DNA of 64,000 nucleotides. Origin: Deltaproteobacteria bacterium. Its GTDB lineage: Bacteria > Acidobacteriota > Thermoanaerobaculia > Multivoradales > JAHZIX01. How positions within the stretch are numbered: position 1 is the first letter of the stretch; the number at the start of each line of letters is the position of its first letter. The position numbers and the translations under genes were made by a program. Of the stretch, positions 50,901-61,500 are shown piece by piece. Location of the stretch: assembly GCA_022601195.1 (NCBI GenBank), contig JAHZIX010000045.1, forward strand, positions 692,884 to 756,883, given 5' to 3'. The notes beneath the pieces were generated by a model. It searched no databases. It had not been told where the DNA came from and saw only the letters and a program-made list of their open reading frames with translations.

Positions 50901-51314
50901 TCATGAGTGTTTCCCCGGAAAGAGCTGAACAGAGACGTTTTGGGCTGCCGTACGAAGCTTGTTATCCAGGGTGGCAAGGGCCACTCCCCGACGGGAGGCA
51001 AGATCCAGATAGGCCGCATCATAGACAGTGAGCCCTTGTGCCCGGGCCAATTGCAGGACGCTGAGTTCCGAGGGGTGAGCGTCTATCTCGATCGGCAAGT
51101 CTTGCAAGGCGGCGAGGAACACGGCCGTCTTTTCCGGGGTGATCCGTCGCCGGCGCTCATTGACAACCAGCACGTTCCGGATCTCGTACCAGAAAATCGA
51201 TGGTGCGCAGGCACCGTCGCGCTCGATCTTCTCCAAGACCAGATCACCGAAATCGGCTGCCTCGCCATCTAGAACAAGGCCTAGAATGGCCGAGGGGTCA
51301 ACAACGAGAGACAT
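50901..51314 (-). CDS. PIN-domain ribonuclease toxin (VapC-type)
   Basis: 137 residues, the usual VapC length. The acidic active-site residues of the PIN fold are visible: VVDPSAILGLVLDGE at the start, FWYEIRNVL in the middle, and YDAAYLDLASRRGVALATLDNKLR toward the end. PIN toxins cut RNA. It begins at the base next to the antitoxin stop, so the two genes are one transcription unit. Confidence 0.9.
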   Translation of the reverse strand: MSLVVDPSAILGLVLDGEAADFGDLVLEKIERDGACAPSIFWYEIRNVLVVNERRRRITPEKTAVFLAALQDLPIEIDAHPSELSVLQLARAQGLTVYDAAYLDLASRRGVALATLDNKLRTAAQNVSVQLFPGKHS

Positions 51315-51560
51315 CTAGAAGCGATGTCCATTCCGGCGGTCTTCACAGATCTGCTCAAGGCTCGTGTCCTTGAGAGTCCCACGCAACGATCTCAACCGGG
51401 ACGCAGCGGCAGATACGCGTTCCAGGTCCGCCACCTGGTCCGGAACGATGCGGGCAACGGGCCGGCCGTGTTTAGTGATCACAAAGGATTCGCCGTGTTC
51501 TGCGCGCGCGAGCAGCTCACTGAGGCGGGTTTTCGCATCGAATGCACCGATTACTTCCAT
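51315..51560 (-). CDS. Phd/YefM-family antitoxin (VapB-type)
   Basis: 81 residues from ATG with GGAG nine bases upstream. The N-terminal DNA-binding fold has the family sequence GAFDAKTRLSELLARAEHGESFVITKHGRPVARIVP. The C-terminal ~35 residues are the likely toxin-binding tail. Phd-type antitoxins repress their own operon, and a 12-bp perfect palindrome lies 23 bases upstream of the start. Confidence 0.9.
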   Translation of the reverse strand: MEVIGAFDAKTRLSELLARAEHGESFVITKHGRPVARIVPDQVADLERVSAAASRLRSLRGTLKDTSLEQICEDRRNGHRF

Positions 51561-51582
51561 GATGTGTCACTCCAACTGGTTT

Positions 51583-51594
51583 TAGACTAGTCTA
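51583..51594. promoter_or_regulatory. Palindromic operator candidate for the toxin-antitoxin pair
   Basis: TAGACTAGTCTA is a perfect 12-bp palindrome, 23-34 bases upstream of the antitoxin ATG, near where the promoter should be. Autoregulation by Phd-type antitoxins at such sites is established for the family; binding here is inference. Confidence 0.5.
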
Positions 51595-51829
51595 TTTCAG
51601 GGCGCCAGACTTTTCAAATCAGGAGCTGGACATTAAGGAAATCCCGAGTCTCGGGATCAATGGCAATCAGTGCAATCCGAGAGGGGCAAGGAACCCAGCC
51701 CTGATTTCAAGGTCAAGGTTCTTTAAGGTGCGGACAGCTTTCCTGACCTACTGAGACTGTGTGTTCTCGCTCAGATGCCTCCACTAGAGCACCTTCTCGC
51801 TCTCTATCTTCTATAACTCCAGGCAGCGG

Positions 51830-54800
51830 TCACTCCAAGATCTCGAAAACGCTCACTGTGGTTCCGGAATCCCAGTCCGTATCTGCTACTGCGACATGTT
51901 TCTTGGCCACGGCGACGGCATTGAAGAAGTCGAACTCATAGGTCTCCATATTGGCCAGCCAACCGGGTGCACTGCTCTCGGCAGGTTGCTCTTCTTCGCT
52001 ACCTAGGTCGAGTTGGAGCAGCTCGCTGCTCTTCAAATCGAATAGGTAGGTCGTTCCGGCGGCGTAGAGGAGGACTCGGCCCGCGGCTGATGAGGAAGTC
52101 TGATAGTTGGGCCCTTGGAGAGAGCCGAGGCCTTTGGGCTCACTACCATCGACTGGGAAAGACCAGAGAGCGGTGCTGCTTTTATCGGAGGCGAGGCAAA
52201 GAAAAGCATCCCCCGCTAATGTGGGCATCTGGCATTGCAGTCCCAGAGCGGTCAACCTCTTTGCGGGATCTCCGTTGGTGTTGAAAATGGAGATCTCGCT
52301 GGGGAATCCCACCCTCCCGGACATCGTCAGGAAGAAAAAAGCAGAGGTTGCTGCCGAGTCGTACAACATGCGGCTCGTTAGAACTGTGCCGTGGCTGCCG
52401 GGATGCAGAGCATCTGGAAGCAGATCATCGCCACCGGTGCCAAGGTCCCAGCTCGTTTCTTGTACCTCCAAACCGCCAATTTCTCCCGAGAAGCGGATGA
52501 ATCGCTTCTCGTCTCGTTTCAGGCCACTAACGGCCCAGCGTTGGGAGTCCGGATCTATTTGTAGCTGAGGACGGCTCAAAGGACGAAGCCGTACCTGCCA
52601 GGGAGAGCTTTTTTCCCCAGCCAAAGGAAAAGTCTGCAAATGCAGTTGTTCCTTGTCCGAGCGGAGCAGGAGAACTGTCGACTCGCTAACAAACTCGAGG
52701 CTATCTGCGTCGATATTTGTCGATGAGCCGTCGGCCAGAATGATTCGGTAGGTCGCCTGAGCGCTGTCCGAATACGGGTACTCATCGTAGTTTTGTATCG
52801 CCCCTATGGCCACGGTGGTACCTGCCGGGGAGAGCCTGAGCTGCGAAGGAAACCCCTCGACCTCGAACTCTCGAACCAGCTCGACCACAACCTCCCTCGG
52901 TGGCAAGGGGCTCGGAGCTATAGCTAGGGCGTCCTCCGAGGCGGTGGTTCGAAATGGAGTCGTCGATATATAGATCGCCGCGGCAGCCAGCAGGAGAGGC
53001 AAGGTGGCAAGCATTCTGGTGCTGCGCCGCGGCACCGTCCAGAGGGCTACCGCAGCTCCTAGGAGGGACAACACGAAGGTCGAGGCCTCTCGAGCCCAGA
53101 GATGAAGGTTCATCCGGGGCAAGTGTCCGTTCACGGCGGCGATGGCACCGAGGCTCGCCAGGGCTGCCACCACCAGGAGAGTGACAGCCGTAATCATCGG
53201 CCAGCGCTTCCCCTTGCCTTGGGGTGGAGCGGCGATCGTCGCGTAGTAGCCGAAGAGAATTCCCAGTAGGGCTAGGAGTAAGAGGATAAGCGGCGCCATG
53301 CCGTCGCTAAAGCTGCCAAGGCTGGGAGGATTCAACCAAAGGTGAATCGCACCCCCTGCGGCGCAGACGCCCGCGGCGGCGAGGCTGGCTTGGATCGGGC
53401 GAAGGGCGGCCAAAATCGCAGCTGGCAACAGGGCCCAGGGGACAGCCGGGAAGAGAGAGATCACCGCTCCCAGAACAGCCACTTGGCGGGCCTGGCGGGT
53501 CTGAGGCGCGGGGCGACTTTTCTCGCTGGCTGCCAGCTGGGCCCCGAGGTGATGATCGATCCGGTCGAGGTGGCTCTGAACGGATGCGACGTCTTCCGGG
53601 TTCAAGGGCATGGAGTCCGTTCGGCCCTGGCTGTCCAAGCTGCGCAATGAGGTGACACCGCGTTTCAATTCGAGGCGAAGCTCTCTCAACTCACCATAAT
53701 TTTGGGCGCGGGCCTCTTTGGCCGCTTCTAAGGGGCGCTCCGGGTCCGGTGTCGCACCCTCCGGCAGGCCCGAGAGCCAGACGATTCGATCTGCATTGAG
53801 GACGGCACCTCGTCCAGGCTCGCCAGCGCCGAGCAGGGTGAGAGCCTCGGTGCTTTCCGGTAGAGCACCACTCGCAGCCCGTATCGCTTGGATTCGCTTT
53901 GCCAAGCTCGGGTGACTGGCTCCCTCTTCTGTCCGAGCGCTCTGTCGCCGAGGTTGGCGAAGCAGGACATGGATCTTGCTCAAGCCGTCGATCAGGGCTT
54001 GGGGGTCCCCGCATAGCTCTAGAGCGCGCAGGTCGCTGTCGCCCTCGTGCTGTTTCCGTCGGGCCATGGAGCGAGTCAGGCTAAAGAGAACGATGACGAA
54101 CCAACCCCAAATGATCACCGGTTCCGGAAGAAACCTTGGCCCGACTTCCAGAGTCAGAAGGGCAGCGGCACCCATGAGCACCAGAAGGGCGAACATGCCC
54201 CGCAGTAGGCGCCGGCGGGTGAAGTGCTCCAGATGAGCGACCTCGTGGGCGAAAATAGCCGTGGTCTCCCTTGGCCCCAAGGCTTCCAAAAGCCCGTCAC
54301 TGAAGAGAACACCTTGAGAGCCCACTAGGCCAGGCAGTGCGAAGGCGTTTATGAAGTGCCCTCCCTTGGGGCCTGCCTGATAGAGGATTGGCGTTTTGCA
54401 GCTAGCTTGGCGAAGAATGTTGGCAAGGGGTTCCTCCAGGTCCGGTCGTTGGAGGGACTTTGCTCCTAGTAGTCGGGGGAAGATGGCAGGGTTGAAGGCG
54501 TACCAAAGGCAAGCCAGAGCAGCGAGAAGACCAGCGAGAGGCCAACCGGCCGAGCCGGCATTTAACAACAGAGCAGGGGTCAGGAAGATGATCATCCAGA
54601 TGCCCAGATAGCCGATCCAAAAACGTAGCGAGAAAAATAGGTAACGCCAAAAGCTCCAGGTTTCGCCAAACATCTTCCTGCGACTGGAAAACCCCCCTAA
54701 GGAATTGGCGAGAAACGCGATAGCTAGCCACAGTCCGCCGCCTTTGAAAACCAGCACCAGCACGAGGATGACAGTTAGAAGGACCATAGAGGTCCGCCGT

Positions 54801-54937
54801 TGCGATTGTTGCAGGGCCTCTGCGAAATCCGGTTGGCTCAATCGTCCAAGTAGCTTCTTTCCAGAGCTCCAGGCAAACAGCCCCGGAAAAAGAGCGATAG
54901 CGGCTGGCACCGCATAGAGCAAGACGGTATTCAACAC
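51830..54937 (-). CDS. M48-family metalloprotease fused to membrane and beta-propeller-like regions
   Basis: About 1035 residues from GTG 54937 (GGGGAG upstream); GTG 54979 is further out. Several N-terminal helices lead to the M48 zinc site AIFAHEVAHLEHFTRR, and the third ligand region HEGDSDLRALEL. After ~500 residues come about six more helices (VAVLGAVISLFPAVPWALL, MAPLILLLLALLGILFGYY, WPMITAVTLLVVAALASLG and others). The last ~350 residues form a soluble, beta-rich region with repeated SPAG/SD/LWSF blades resembling a WD40/TolB-like propeller. Ordinary M48 proteases are 250-500 residues. Confidence 0.85.
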   Translation of the reverse strand: MLNTVLLYAVPAAIALFPGLFAWSSGKKLLGRLSQPDFAEALQQSQRRTSMVLLTVILVLVLVFKGGGLWLAIAFLANSLGGFSSRRKMFGETWSFWRYLFFSLRFWIGYLGIWMIIFLTPALLLNAGSAGWPLAGLLAALACLWYAFNPAIFPRLLGAKSLQRPDLEEPLANILRQASCKTPILYQAGPKGGHFINAFALPGLVGSQGVLFSDGLLEALGPRETTAIFAHEVAHLEHFTRRRLLRGMFALLVLMGAAALLTLEVGPRFLPEPVIIWGWFVIVLFSLTRSMARRKQHEGDSDLRALELCGDPQALIDGLSKIHVLLRQPRRQSARTEEGASHPSLAKRIQAIRAASGALPESTEALTLLGAGEPGRGAVLNADRIVWLSGLPEGATPDPERPLEAAKEARAQNYGELRELRLELKRGVTSLRSLDSQGRTDSMPLNPEDVASVQSHLDRIDHHLGAQLAASEKSRPAPQTRQARQVAVLGAVISLFPAVPWALLPAAILAALRPIQASLAAAGVCAAGGAIHLWLNPPSLGSFSDGMAPLILLLLALLGILFGYYATIAAPPQGKGKRWPMITAVTLLVVAALASLGAIAAVNGHLPRMNLHLWAREASTFVLSLLGAAVALWTVPRRSTRMLATLPLLLAAAAIYISTTPFRTTASEDALAIAPSPLPPREVVVELVREFEVEGFPSQLRLSPAGTTVAIGAIQNYDEYPYSDSAQATYRIILADGSSTNIDADSLEFVSESTVLLLRSDKEQLHLQTFPLAGEKSSPWQVRLRPLSRPQLQIDPDSQRWAVSGLKRDEKRFIRFSGEIGGLEVQETSWDLGTGGDDLLPDALHPGSHGTVLTSRMLYDSAATSAFFFLTMSGRVGFPSEISIFNTNGDPAKRLTALGLQCQMPTLAGDAFLCLASDKSSTALWSFPVDGSEPKGLGSLQGPNYQTSSSAAGRVLLYAAGTTYLFDLKSSELLQLDLGSEEEQPAESSAPGWLANMETYEFDFFNAVAVAKKHVAVADTDWDSGTTVSVFEILE

Positions 54938-55074
54938 GAAGCTCTCCCCTCTCTCAGGGCTCTGAAGTACTCGAGCCACCAGCCTTGGAAAAATGAGAAT
55001 CTGGTCTCAAGCATATCAGCGCAGGGCAAGGGTCGAATTCGGTCTCATCTGCCTCGAGGTGACGCTGAGCAGCC

Positions 55075-55944
55075 TCAGGCAAGGCTTCGTAGCCAGGTCA
55101 GGCTTTCTGTCCACAGGGAGTCCCGAAACTTCTCTCGAAAGAAGCCCCAATGACCAATTGCGGCAACACCATAGTCTTCCGGCCTTCGGGGCCGAGAAGT
55201 CATAGTGGCGCCCGAGTAACAGGCTTGAATGCTGCTGGCGGCTCTTGGAGGGGCGAAGAAATCGTCGCTAAAGCTGTAAGCGAGAATGGGGCGGTCGAAG
55301 TCCTCGAATCCCTCTTGCCAGGCCTCCACTTCATCCCTCCGAATGTAGTCGGGGTGCCTTCCCCATCGTGCCCATTGGAGGGCGACCCCAGCGGGCAGGT
55401 CCTCCGAAATGCCCAGTCGCTTGGCGGGGAAGTAGCCCCAAAGTCGACAAGTGATGGGGATGAGCACGTACCAGAAGAATAAAACCTTCGGCACGGAGAC
55501 GGCGGGCCAATGCCTCCAATAGCCGCTCTGGGCTGCCACTGTTAGGGCGCCTCGTAGCCGATGGCGGCTGGGAGTCAGTGCCATGGCTTGGCCGCCGAAA
55601 CTATGACCGACCAGGAAGAGGGGGCTCGAGGGGAAGTTCTCTTCGTGCCAGCGAAATACCCCTTCCGTGTCTTTCTCTGCCCAATGCTGCATCTTGGCTT
55701 CGAAGCCCTTCAAACTGGGCGGCCTCGAGCCACCGACTCCTCGATAGTCGAAGGTGACGACTCGAAAGCCCTCCTGGGCGAGGAATTGGGCGAACCTCAG
55801 ATAGTAACCGCGCTTGACAGCCGTCGCAGAGTTGATGATCACCATCGGTATCGATGGATCCTTCGAGGGCTCCAGCACCGTGGCGGCGAGGAGGAATCCG
55901 TCAGAAGCGGGAATCTGGATGTGCCGGTCCAGAACCTCGATCAT
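55075..55944 (-). CDS. Alpha/beta hydrolase
   Basis: 289 residues. The nucleophile elbow is GHSFGG; VVTFDYRGVGGSRP is the typical preceding strand-turn; GHWGFFREKF near the end supplies the likely catalytic His and FSDDFFAPP the Asp. There is no signal peptide. The substrate is unknown. Its start overlaps the stop of the upstream gene (ATGA), so the two are coupled. Confidence 0.88.
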   Translation of the reverse strand: MIEVLDRHIQIPASDGFLLAATVLEPSKDPSIPMVIINSATAVKRGYYLRFAQFLAQEGFRVVTFDYRGVGGSRPPSLKGFEAKMQHWAEKDTEGVFRWHEENFPSSPLFLVGHSFGGQAMALTPSRHRLRGALTVAAQSGYWRHWPAVSVPKVLFFWYVLIPITCRLWGYFPAKRLGISEDLPAGVALQWARWGRHPDYIRRDEVEAWQEGFEDFDRPILAYSFSDDFFAPPRAASSIQACYSGATMTSRPRRPEDYGVAAIGHWGFFREKFRDSLWTESLTWLRSLA

Positions 55945-56753
55945 TGGTGTCGGAGGTGACCTGCATGGGTCTGGCGAGGCCCAGTGGCCCGGCGCCGAGG
56001 TGGCTCTGAGCGGCGGCGCTGCTCGGCCCGAGGAGCCGTGGTCTTGGAAGGCTGTTTTACCGGCCTTCGGGCCTGGGGAACCGGCGTTCGAGATACGGGC
56101 GCACTGGCTACGGGGCCGAAGTATCCACCGATGGGGTAGCCATGAGAATGAGGTCCGTAGCGGGGAGGTTGGGGCCGAGATTCCCGCCGCAAACGCTCAG
56201 CCTGAATCTCCAATTGTGCTTCCCGGTAAGCCTGTTGGTGGGCCCGATCGCTCCTAGCGCCTTCCATGGCCAAGATGCTCGCCTTCTCCTCCCGTGGCAC
56301 CCATTCGCCGCGAAATAGGACCTCGCCGCGTAATTCTCGATAGTCCTCTTCCTCTACCCACTGGCCTTGAAAATGGCGATGTCCCAAGGCTGCGTGGGCT
56401 TCCGCATGCTCCGGGTCGATGTCGAGCACAGCTTTCATGAGATCCCTGGACAGGGTGTGAGCGTTTTGCTCTTGCGTCCATTGGGCCAGCTCGAAGAGCC
56501 CTGCAGCATCCTCCGGAGCCAGAGTCTCCAACGCCTGGTCGACGACCTCTTCCAAAGTAATCGCCGACTCGACCCTTTCGATCTGGTCGGGAGAAAAGGA
56601 GAAACTACCGAAGGATTGCTGAATCTCGATTTTGCCATCGGGCAGAGTCCGAACCTTGCCTTCGAGGCTACGGCCATTCTTGAGCCACAGGACGTCAGCG
56701 GCTGCGGTGGAAGCGAGGGAAAGGGCGAGAAGAGCGATCGAGAGAGCTTTCAT
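55941..56753 (-). CDS. Secreted protein with SH3-like and TPR-like regions, function unknown
   Basis: 270 residues from ATG 56753, with GGAGG close upstream. A signal peptide ends STAAA. DVLWLKNGRSLEGKVRTLPDGKIEIQQSFGSFSFSPDQIERVE looks like a small SH3-like or PrsW-type beta domain. A helical segment follows (DAAGLFELAQWTQEQ...LDIDPEHAEAHAALG, TPR-like), then QGQWVEEEDYRELRGEV. The C-terminus is rich in Pro, Arg and His. No catalytic motif is visible. Confidence 0.75.
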   Translation of the reverse strand: MKALSIALLALSLASTAAADVLWLKNGRSLEGKVRTLPDGKIEIQQSFGSFSFSPDQIERVESAITLEEVVDQALETLAPEDAAGLFELAQWTQEQNAHTLSRDLMKAVLDIDPEHAEAHAALGHRHFQGQWVEEEDYRELRGEVLFRGEWVPREEKASILAMEGARSDRAHQQAYREAQLEIQAERLRRESRPQPPRYGPHSHGYPIGGYFGPVASAPVSRTPVPQARRPVKQPSKTTAPRAEQRRRSEPPRRRATGPRQTHAGHLRHQ

Positions 56754-56931
56754 CTTGACCTCCGAAGGTACCGAGAGGTTCTTGGCGCACTGCCTACAAG
56801 GTGAGCATATCAGGAGGAAAACGCCTTGGTGGGTGGCCCTGATGGGTTCGGGAGCCGGCTCGGCTCTGCTAGCATCCGCCGACGCCGGGCATGCTCTCGG
56901 CGAGACCAAAACATCATGCCAGGAGGAAGCC

Positions 56932-57279
56932 GTGGCCCAGCAGCAACGAGAGATCCACTTCACTGTGTCTTTGGACGAGAATCAAATTGCCGAAGAGATC
57001 CGTTGGAATGCCACAGACTCTCCCACCGGTGGCGATCAACGCTGTGAGGCCGTGCTCCTCTCCCTGTGGGACGCGGAGCAGAAAGCCTCGTTGCGCATCG
57101 ATCTGTGGACCAAGGAGATGCAGATCGACCACATGAACGCCTTTTTCTTTCAGACCCTCATGACTCTGGCGGATACTCTGCAAAATGCCACCGCCAACCA
57201 GGAGGCCGCCGACGACATGCGGGAGTTTGCTCGTGGTTTGGCCCAGAAGTTGGAGATGCCGGCTGCCGAAGAGTCGTAA
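56932..57279 (+). CDS. GldC-like gliding motility protein homologue
   Basis: 115 residues from GTG 56932 with AGGAGG five bases upstream. The sequence HFTVSLDENQIAEEIRWNATDSP, EAVLLSLWDAEQKASLRIDLWTKEMQIDHMNAFFFQTLMTLADT closely fits GldC, a small soluble protein of the Bacteroidota gliding machinery. No gldB, gldD or other gliding gene is near. It is divergent from the SH3-like gene. Its role outside Bacteroidota is not known to me. Confidence 0.88.
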   Translation: MAQQQREIHFTVSLDENQIAEEIRWNATDSPTGGDQRCEAVLLSLWDAEQKASLRIDLWTKEMQIDHMNAFFFQTLMTLADTLQNATANQEAADDMREFARGLAQKLEMPAAEES

Positions 57280-57303
57280 TGTGCTGCTAACGAGAAGATC
57301 TCG

Positions 57304-58464
57304 CTAGCCCAAGAGCTCGGCCAATACCTCAAACCCCTTCTCTATCAGGGCTGGTTCTGCACAGGTGAAACAGACCCGGATGTGAGTTGGGTAGGGGCCG
57401 AAACTAGGCCCTGGAGCTACCAGTAGTCCCCGGTCGGCGCAATCTTCCAAGAAACCCAAGAGACCCCGTTCGTCGAGGCGGTCAGCGACGTCGAGAAAGA
57501 GAAAGGTGCTGCCTTCCGGTGCTGGCAGTCCGACTCTTGCAGCCGCCATGCGGCCTAGCCGGTGGTACTTATCCCTGGCTTCGGTGACCCAGGTGTTAGC
57601 TCGGGGGCTGTTCAGAGCGGCGAGAGCGGCGATTTGGGAGGCCCGGGGAGCGCAGTAGTAGGTGTTGGTGCCGATCTTGTTGCATTGGGTCAGAAGCCCC
57701 GCCGGGCCGACCAGATAGCCGCAACGGTTGCCAGTCATGCCGTAGGCCTTGGAAAAGGAGCCGATGGTCACGGTGCGCTCCGCTGCCATGGGGCGAAGAG
57801 AGCTGTGCTCACCGGCGTACACGAAGGGGGCATAGACTTCGTCCGAAAGAACCCACAGACCTGCCTCGGTGGCCCACTGGAGGATGGCTTGGCTCCAGGC
57901 TGAGGGAAGGACTCTACCGCTGGGGTTGTGAGGCGTGTTGAGGTAGATCGCCACGGTGCGCTTCGTTGTATGGCGGCGGAAGGCTTCGACGGCACTTTCC
58001 GGAGAATTGGGCAGCTGGGAGCCAGCGAAAAAGGGAACTTCCACCGGCTCACCGCGGAAGGCCCGCACCATCCCACCGATGAGCGGCCAATAGGGAGCCA
58101 TGATCAACACTTCGTCTCCCGGGTCTACCAGGGCACCAACTACGGTGGAAAGGGCAGCCGTGGCACCAGCGGAGATCAGCACTTCCGATGACCCTGTCGC
58201 CAAGCTGGTCTCCGCCTCCGTTCGGTGAGCTATGGCGGCCCGCAGCTCCGGCAAACCAGTGGGTGGAGTGTAGCGGTGGAGACCGGGATGATCTTCGACT
58301 GTGAGGTCTTCCATGCGGCAACCCACCGCCGGTTCCATCCAGGTGTCACCGATGTGGAGAGGGTAAATCTCCCCTTGGTAAGCCTTGAGGCGAGCCGTCA
58401 CCGAGGAATAGACGGACGATGGCATGGCGGCGATGGCGCGAGCAACATTGGGATAACCGGGCAT
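57304..58464 (-). CDS. Class I/II pyridoxal-phosphate aminotransferase
   Basis: 386 residues from ATG 58464 with AAGGAG well placed. The PLP lysine is in GSFSKAYGMTGNRCGYLV. Other family residues are GLHRYTPPTGLPELRAAIA, YLNTPHNPSGRVLP and LSDEVYAPFVY. The C-terminal Arg is in HIRVCFTC. It resembles aspartate or aromatic aminotransferase relatives; the substrate cannot be set. It runs convergent to gldC with 24 bp between stops. Confidence 0.9.
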   Translation of the reverse strand: MPGYPNVARAIAAMPSSVYSSVTARLKAYQGEIYPLHIGDTWMEPAVGCRMEDLTVEDHPGLHRYTPPTGLPELRAAIAHRTEAETSLATGSSEVLISAGATAALSTVVGALVDPGDEVLIMAPYWPLIGGMVRAFRGEPVEVPFFAGSQLPNSPESAVEAFRRHTTKRTVAIYLNTPHNPSGRVLPSAWSQAILQWATEAGLWVLSDEVYAPFVYAGEHSSLRPMAAERTVTIGSFSKAYGMTGNRCGYLVGPAGLLTQCNKIGTNTYYCAPRASQIAALAALNSPRANTWVTEARDKYHRLGRMAAARVGLPAPEGSTFLFLDVADRLDERGLLGFLEDCADRGLLVAPGPSFGPYPTHIRVCFTCAEPALIEKGFEVLAELLG

Positions 58465-58563
58465 GAGGGGCTCCTTGCGAGTAGAAGAGAGCATCTTAAC
58501 GCAGGGCATGCCTGCTTACCGCTTCGAAGAGCCAACTCCTCATCGACCCAGCTGGCAGAACGG

Positions 58564-61500
58564 TCACCGGCTGGGTGATCGTCCTTCGCCTTCGCCAGGC
58601 GGTGACGGTGATTCGATGCTGTCACCACCGTTGTCGATTCCCGGCGGCAGCATCGCAGCGCCGGAGGCTTGGCCCAGGGCGAGCTGAAAGTGAATCCAGG
58701 AGCGCACCAACTCTAGCCGAGCGAGGTCCCGCTGGGTGCGTTGGTCCCGCAGGGCGGCTTCCCCTTGGAGAAGGTCGTTGGTGGTCACCCGACCAGCCTG
58801 ATGTCTCTCTCGCTCCACCCGTAGGGCTTCCGCTGCCTGCACGACCCCGGACTCTCCCACGAGAAGATTGCCTTGGGAGTTCGTCAAAGCGGCGAGAGCT
58901 GAGGCGACTTGGAGTCGAACCCCTCGCTCCGCTTCTAGCAGCTGCGATTCGAGGGCAAGGCCTTGCTCGGCCAGGGCGGCGACTCGTGGGCCACGGGTGC
59001 CGGAGGCGAAGGGGCGCCAGGAAACACCGATGCCCCCTTCGAACCAGTTGTCCTGGCGATAGGGGCTACCACTCGAATAGAGCCATTTGGCGGTGGCTTG
59101 GAGGCGGGGAAGGCGTTCGGCTCGGACGGCGGAGCGGCGCAGCCGGAGGGATTTGCTCTGCTGGCGCAGGGCCAGTAGATCCGGTCGATGACGCAGGGCG
59201 AGATCGAAGGCGGCCGGGAGATTGACCGAAACCGGTACGGCAATGCCGGCTACGAGGGAGTCTCCTGCCGTCGGTTCCAAGCTGGAATCCGAGCCCAACG
59301 CGAGGCCTAAACGGATTTTCGCTACGGCTCGGAGCTCTTGGAGGTTGTCGCGCTCTTGCTGGGCCGAGTCGAGAGCCAGTTGAACTTTGAGCGCATCTGC
59401 TTCCAGGCTTCGTCCGGCTTCCACCCGCGCTCGGGTCTCGGTCAGGCTGGTCCTGAGGCTGGCAACAAAGCTCCCGGTGGCGGAGATTCGTGCATCGATA
59501 GCCAGGATATCGAGGAAGGCATCGGCCGCTTCACTGCTCGCTTCCTGGCGGGACCGGCGGGCGGTGAGGTCCTGGGCATCAGCGGCAGCATCGGCAGCGG
59601 GTGCACCATAGAACAACGGAGAAGGGGCCAAGAGAGGTTGAACCAGAGAGACCTCTCCATCCTCGCTGCCTCGGTCACCGAAACGCAGATCGCCGAAGGG
59701 AGTGGCCACCTCGAAATCTTCGCTGCGCTCCATGGCCATGACGCCTACCGTAATGGAAGGCAGAAGGGCTCCTCGCCGTTCGGCCTTCGCTTGTTGGCGG
59801 GCTGCTTGGGCCAGCTGTTGAGAAGCGAGGGCTCTGGGCCGATCGGTGGCCTGTTCCATGGCTTCCGCCAGGGTCACGGAGGCCTCCCTGGTTTCTGCCC
59901 CGAAAGCCGTCGCTGGGAGCACTAGGCCGAAAAGGAAGAGTGCTCCCATGGCAGCGGCGGTCTTTCGTTCTTGTCCTCGCTCTGGGCCCTTGGAAAAACT
60001 TCCCCAGCGGAAAGGTCGGGCACCCTTGCGAGCGAAAAGGAGAGCGTAGAGAGCTGGTACCACCATGATGGTTAGGAAGGTCGAGCCGATGAGCCCCGAG
60101 ATCATCGCCCAAGCCATGGGAGGCCAGAGGGTCGAAGGGGAGAAAGCCAGTGGTGTCAATCCTGCGACGGTGGTAGCTGTGGTGAGCAGAATGGGCCGTA
60201 AGCGCCTCTCTACGGCATCCGTCAAAGCGGTGGCGAGGTCAGCCCCTTCCGAGCGCCGGGATTCGACGACCTCGAGAAGGACGATGGCGTTGTTGACCAC
60301 CACCCCGATGAGAGCGAAAACTCCCAAAGAAGACATGAAGCCGAAGGGCTGGGCCGCCAGTAGCAAGCCTGGAATCACTCCCGCGGCGGCCAGAGGCACG
60401 GTCACCAAGACGATGCCCACCCGCCGGAGGGAGCGAAATTCCGCCATCAGAATCGCCAACAGCAGAAGCACTCCCACCGGTAGGACGCGCATGACGGCGA
60501 GATTGGCTTCATCGGATCCTGCGGCGGCACCTCCCACCTCCCAGCGAACTCCTTCCGGGTAGGAGAGAGCCTCCAAGCGCGGGGTGAGGCGGCGGAGTAC
60601 ATCGCTGTAGGTGGCGCTGCCTTCCAGCTCGGAGAGAACTCGCACGACCCGACTTCGGTTGTAGTGGTGAATGGCTGCCGGCCTCCATTCCAGCTCCACC
60701 TTGGCGACTTGACTGAGGGGAACGGCTGCCCCTCCCGGGCGAGCTACATCTACCTGGCCGAGCTCTTCTGCCGGCAGTCGTTCACCAGCAGTGGAGCGCA
60801 GAACGACGGGAATAGGATCGTCCTCGGCTCGAAACTCGCCCACCGGCAGTCCTCGAGTTCTGCCAAACAAGGAGATGGCAACATCTTCCCGGCTCAGTCC
60901 TCGCACCGCCGCTGCAGCGTCGTTGATGCGAAATTGCATCGTTGGGGCACCGGTGCCAAGGGTGTGCCGTGCATCCGCGACTCCGGGTATGGGCCGCAGC
61001 TCCGCCAGAACGGCGCCAGCCGCTTCCCCGAGAGCTTCCAAGTCTTCCCCGAGCAGGCGGATCTCCACTGGAGCTTCGATGCTCGGTCCTTGCTCCAACT
61101 TGCGCACCACCAGTTCCAGCGCCGGCTGGTCTCGGCTCACCGTTTCCCGTAGCCACGCCATGACCGAGTCCAAAGTTGCCGTCGAGGTCGTCTCGACGAT
61201 CAGCTGAGCCAAGTGGGGGCTCCAAGGGATGGAGTTGAGGTTGTAGTAGAACTTCGGGGTACTACGGCCTACAAAGGCAGCTACCGAGACCACTTCCGGG
61301 TGCTGCAGCAAGGCTCGTTCGAGGCTGCGGGATTGTTCGTCCGTGGCGTCTAGGTGGCTACCTTCCGGTAGCTTGAGGTCGACCACCAATTGGTTGCGAT
61401 CAGAGGAGGGAAAGAACTGCTGCTTGACGTTGCCAGCGGCAGCCAGGGAGAGTCCCACCACCACCAGGGCCAGAATGACAACCCACGGAGCGCGCCGGAC

